Of a stretch of 64,000 bases of DNA, positions 61,308-64,000 are shown one piece after another (positions within the stretch are counted from its first letter, which is position 1; each line of letters starts with the position of its first letter). The notes beneath the pieces are model-generated. The model was not told the DNA's origin. It ran no database searches and was given only the letters and a program-made list of their open reading frames with translations. Source of the DNA: Paracoccaceae bacterium. Its GTDB lineage: Bacteria; Pseudomonadota; Alphaproteobacteria; Rhodobacterales; Rhodobacteraceae. Location: the NCBI GenBank assembly GCA_021741245.1, contig JAIOYF010000013.1:22462-86461 (forward strand), read 5' to 3'. The translations under genes and the position numbers were made by a program.

Positions 61308-63485
61308 ATGAACCCCCTTCACACCCCGAAGAACCGTTTCAAGCCGCAGTATTGCTTCTCCGAGCACGATCTGGTCGTCATCGACGGTCGGGAGATGCAG
61401 CCTGTGTTCCGCAACAGCGAAGGCGTCGCGCTGAAGCCCGTCGACAATGGTCCGGCGCAGCAGATCAGCCACGATGAGATCCATGAACTGATCCAGCACA
61501 ACCGGTTGAAGGTTCGGGCCCGTCGCCCCGTGGCTGGTCAGAACCTCAACCGCCTGGCCGACGGGGCTGCCATGTCGACCCGCATCGACGGACCGCTCGA
61601 GGAGCGTCTGCGCTTTCGGGAAGCTCTCGTGCTGGGCTTTCTCGAGCTCCAGCGCCGACAGCGCCGTGACAACGGCCGCCCGATGCCGCGCACCGATGCG
61701 GCGATCGAGGCCCACGCCAACCAGATCCGCATGATCGCGATGGAATTCTACGCCAAGGCGTCTGAGCCTGGGGGGCGCAAGACATCGTCGCTTCCGGTGA
61801 AGTTCTCCGCGCGCAGCCTGCGACGCTGGCTGACGGATTACGAGGCCCACGGCCGAACCGGCCTCGTCGACGGATACGGGCGTTCCGGGAACCGGGACAA
61901 CCGGTTCCCGGCGGAAGTCCGCTCGATCATCGCCGATGGGGTGAATTCGTATCTGCACAGGAACAAGCCGACCCGGAAGCAGGTCACCGACAGGATCCGG
62001 GGCGCCGTCGAGGCGCTCAACGACACCCGCATCGCCGAGGGGCTCGAGCCCCTGCAGGTGCCGTCGCGCAACGCGGTCTCCGTCGCAATCGATGCCCTCG
62101 ATCCGTTCCTGGTGTCGGTGGCGCGTGACGGCCGCGATGCCGCGCTGCGCCGGATGCGGCAGACGGGCCGGGGCCTGTCGGAGAATCTGGTCGCGCCGCT
62201 GACCCGCGTCGAGATGGACGAATGGAAGATCGACCTGTTCACCCTCTTCGAGGAAAATGGGATGATCGACTTCTTCTCGGACGAGGACCGCAAGCGGCTC
62301 GGGCTGACCGGGAAGAACGTCCGTTGGTGGGTCACGGTCGCGATCTGCGCGACGACGCGCATGATCGTCGGCATGTGCCTGTCGCGCACCCCAAGCCAGT
62401 ACAGCGCGATGGACTGCCTGCAGTTGGTGCTGAACGACAAGGGCCAGTTCGCCGATGCCGTTGGCGCTCTGTCGCCATGGAATGCCGGCGGACGCCCGCT
62501 GCTGCTGGTGACGGACGGCGGCTCCGCGTTCAAGGCGGCCGATTTTCGGGCGGTCTGCGCCGACCTGAACATTCCGTTCGAGATCGCGGTCAACGGCCTG
62601 CCGCAGATGCGGGCCCGGATCGAAAGGGTGTTCCGGACCATGGGTCTCAGCCTGATGCCGCGCCTCAGCGGACGATCCTTCGAGAGCGCCGTCGCGCGCG
62701 GCGATCACGACGGTCAGGGTGATGCGGCCTTGACGTCGGATGAGCTGGCGTTGGCCTTGGTGCGCTGGGTGGTCGACATCTACCACAACACCCCCCACGA
62801 CGGCCTGGGCGGCGACACTCCGCTGGAGACCTGGAACCGTCTCGTGGAGGACTGGGGTGTGCGCCCGGCGCCTAGCCTGGAAGAGCAAGCGGCGATCTTC
62901 GCCCGCCCCATGGTCCGCAACCTCGAAGGGGACGGCATCACCGTGCTGGGCGTGCGCTATCACAGCGACGAACTGGCCCGTTACGGGATGCACCGCCGCG
63001 GCAAGAAGATGGACATCCGCTGGTCGTCCTCCGATCTCGGCGCGATCTGGGTGCGGTGCGACGACTGGCTCAAGGTGCCCGCGGTTTTCGACCGGTTCAA
63101 GGGCGTGTCAGCGTTCGACTGGATCAGCGCGGCCCGGCGCCTGCGCCTGCGGCAGCGCGACCGCCAGAAGGTGTCACGCGGCATCATCCGGCAGGCGATC
63201 CACGAGATCGAGGCGTTGGACGCCGCGGCACGGACCCGGGCCGGCCTCGTCACCGAAGCCATCGATGAAAAGATGCTGGGCCGCATCGAGGAGGAGGTCT
63301 TCATCGGCTTCCGGGTGGCGGACCAGGAGGACGCGCCCGACACCACCGACGCCGGCGATGGGGTGGGGCTGGTGATCACGCCGGCGGCCGCGCCGGAGCC
63401 CTCGCCTCTGGACGCCAACGAGGAGGCGCCCGTCAGCCTGCGGGCGCGCCGCGCCGGAAAAGAAGACTGGGACCTCGGCGACTGA
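61308..63485 (+). CDS. tnsB: TnsB-like DDE transposase
   Basis: A 725-residue retroviral-integrase-superfamily transposase. After N-terminal helix-turn-helix regions (around 170-290), the DDE site is Asp304 (MDEWKID), Asp403 (VTDGGSAF) and Glu439 (RARIERVF), giving the DD35E spacing of TnsB/TniA/MuA. A beta-barrel follows near 560-600. It binds the element ends and joins them to target. GGAG just ahead of the tnsA stop serves as ribosome site. Confidence 0.88.
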   Translation: MNPLHTPKNRFKPQYCFSEHDLVVIDGREMQPVFRNSEGVALKPVDNGPAQQISHDEIHELIQHNRLKVRARRPVAGQNLNRLADGAAMSTRIDGPLEERLRFREALVLGFLELQRRQRRDNGRPMPRTDAAIEAHANQIRMIAMEFYAKASEPGGRKTSSLPVKFSARSLRRWLTDYEAHGRTGLVDGYGRSGNRDNRFPAEVRSIIADGVNSYLHRNKPTRKQVTDRIRGAVEALNDTRIAEGLEPLQVPSRNAVSVAIDALDPFLVSVARDGRDAALRRMRQTGRGLSENLVAPLTRVEMDEWKIDLFTLFEENGMIDFFSDEDRKRLGLTGKNVRWWVTVAICATTRMIVGMCLSRTPSQYSAMDCLQLVLNDKGQFADAVGALSPWNAGGRPLLLVTDGGSAFKAADFRAVCADLNIPFEIAVNGLPQMRARIERVFRTMGLSLMPRLSGRSFESAVARGDHDGQGDAALTSDELALALVRWVVDIYHNTPHDGLGGDTPLETWNRLVEDWGVRPAPSLEEQAAIFARPMVRNLEGDGITVLGVRYHSDELARYGMHRRGKKMDIRWSSSDLGAIWVRCDDWLKVPAVFDRFKGVSAFDWISAARRLRLRQRDRQKVSRGIIRQAIHEIEALDAAARTRAGLVTEAIDEKMLGRIEEEVFIGFRVADQEDAPDTTDAGDGVGLVITPAAAPEPSPLDANEEAPVSLRARRAGKEDWDLGD

Positions 63486-63553
63486 CGAAGCCCCCTGCGC
63501 GGCCGTCCCGGCGGCCGCGCCCTGCTTGACTATTTTCACCAAAGGAGGCGGCC

Positions 63554-63863
63554 ATGCCGAAGACCCCATACGAAATCGACCAGATTCTCGACGATCTGCG
63601 CAACAACTATATCCGGACCGATCGGGACCGGATGATCCGGGACGAGATCGACCGCCTGTTGCGCCGCAACGCGGATGGCGAACTGGTGCCCGTTCCGGCT
63701 ATGTTCAGCGGTGGCAAGGAGGCGCGCGGGATCGTGCTGACGGGCTGGCCGGGAGAGGGCAAGTCCACCACCATGCAGCAGGTGCTGTCGACCCATCCGG
63801 CGCTGGGTCCGAGCCCTGACGGGCCGGCGCGGTACCTGTCGGTCAAAGTGCCGAGCCCGGCCA
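63554..63863 (+). pseudogene. tnsC: TnsC-like AAA+ ATPase, truncated by an IS
   Basis: AAAGGAGG (63541-63548) precedes the ATG. The N-terminal 103 residues include Walker A GWPGEGKS at 64-71 and end in LSVKVPSPA, the point where TnsC/TniB family members normally continue with the rest of the AAA domain. The IS3 end begins at 63864, so Walker B and later motifs are missing here. TnsC normally links target selectors to TnsAB, and its loss should stop transposition. Confidence 0.75.
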
Positions 63864-64000
63864 TGAACCGCCCCGGGTTTGCCGGAGACCAATTAGTCCG
63901 TGTTACGCGACCATATCGAGTGTGTTCAAGTTTGCATAGAAGGCCTCCTCTGCTTCGGCGGGTGGGATGTTTCCAATGGGCTCAAGCAGGCGGCGGTTGT
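63864..64000. mobile_element. IS3-family insertion sequence, one end
   Basis: The terminal sequence TGAACCGCCCCGGGTTTGCC begins at 63864, as in IS3-family elements of the IS51 type, and is followed by the end of an orfB transposase on the minus strand. The element continues beyond the window, so its length, other end and target duplication cannot be seen. Confidence 0.7.
63903..64000 (-). CDS. IS3-family transposase OrfB, C-terminal fragment
   Basis: About 31 residues are visible, ending at TAA (63903-63905). The stretch NRRLLEPIGNIPPAEAEEAF followed by YANLNTLDMVA is the typical end of IS3 OrfB transposases. The rest lies outside the window on the right. It is transcribed toward tnsC, opposite to it. 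Confidence 0.8.
   Translation of the reverse strand, partial: NRRLLEPIGNIPPAEAEEAFYANLNTLDMVA

Larger units (their letters stand above)
45801..64000. mobile_element. candidate Tn7-like transposon carrying a defence cargo (right side outside window)
   Basis: A TGT terminus with tandem degenerate 22-23 bp repeats starts 18 bases after nrdJ. From there on, genes are accessory (restriction, toxin-antitoxin, HEPN) and end in tnsA, tnsB and tnsC homologues at 60633-63863. Base and codon style differ from the core genes to the left. The second end, a tniQ/tnsD gene and the rest of tnsC are not in the window. The left boundary is inferred from repeats, not from a compared empty site. Confidence 0.55.

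Noticed and set aside
60723..62993. Minus-strand frame of 756 codons
   Set aside because: Antisense to tnsA and tnsB, both of which carry complete catalytic motifs; His/Arg-rich shadow composition.

Overview
The window reads as roughly 46 kb of alphaproteobacterial core chromosome followed by about 18 kb of a mobile element. The organism is most likely a member of the Rhodobacterales (Rhodobacter/Roseobacter group). Reasons are the GC-rich coding style, the tight ATGA/TGATG-coupled operons, an ImuA-like protein, DUF1489 and DUF6455 proteins, a class II (B12-dependent) ribonucleotide reductase, and an FnrL-type site. This assignment is by recognition, not by database search.

Layout. (1) 81-5261, minus: a six-gene coupled operon with a type II haloacid dehalogenase, three alpha/beta hydrolases, a PLP-dependent threonine/serine dehydratase and an MFS exporter, apparently for uptake, efflux or breakdown of an unidentified compound. 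(2) 5401-15157: housekeeping and envelope genes: ABC exporter, acyl-CoA synthetase, EI24-type membrane protein, nitroreductase, DUF167, lipoprotein M48 protease, DUF6455, YigZ, DgkA, DCC protein, RimO. (3) 15200-34966: a nonulosonic acid locus with two parallel pathways. The minus-strand operon legB-legC-legG-legI-legH-ptmE-amidotransferase-hisF2-hisH2-(GT42/MptE-like protein) should make legionaminic acid and probably amidinate it. The operon pseB-pseC-pseF-pseGH(fusion)-pseI should make CMP-pseudaminic acid. A plus-strand CMP-sugar synthetase, a GT8-like transferase and two Kdo-transferase paralogues lie between or beside them. (4) 34976-45782: metG, an MFS transporter, a YceI protein, an imuA-like gene without imuB, an aldo/keto reductase, two lipoproteins, a DMT exporter, DUF1489, and nrdJ with an unusual leader.

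(5) 45801 to the window end: a candidate Tn7-like transposon. It starts 18 bp after the nrdJ stop with a TGT terminus and an array of about six degenerate 22-23 bp repeats arranged as two 69-bp units. Its cargo is a Lon-like AAA+ ATPase without protease domain, a type I restriction system (hsdM, hsdS, hsdR) mixed with a GmrSD-like DUF262 nuclease, DUF3293 and coiled-coil genes, a VapBC pair, an unknown gene, a small putative ribbon-helix-helix regulator, and a DUF3644/HEPN protein. Then come tnsA, tnsB and a tnsC cut after codon 103 by an IS3-family element that runs off the window.

How the parts work together: the sugar locus should supply activated nonulosonates for a surface glycan or flagellin. 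The island should restrict incoming DNA, with the HEPN and VapC nucleases as possible RNA-targeting layers. Its transposition core appears disabled unless the IS has left or supplies a restart. No tRNA, rRNA or CRISPR array was seen.
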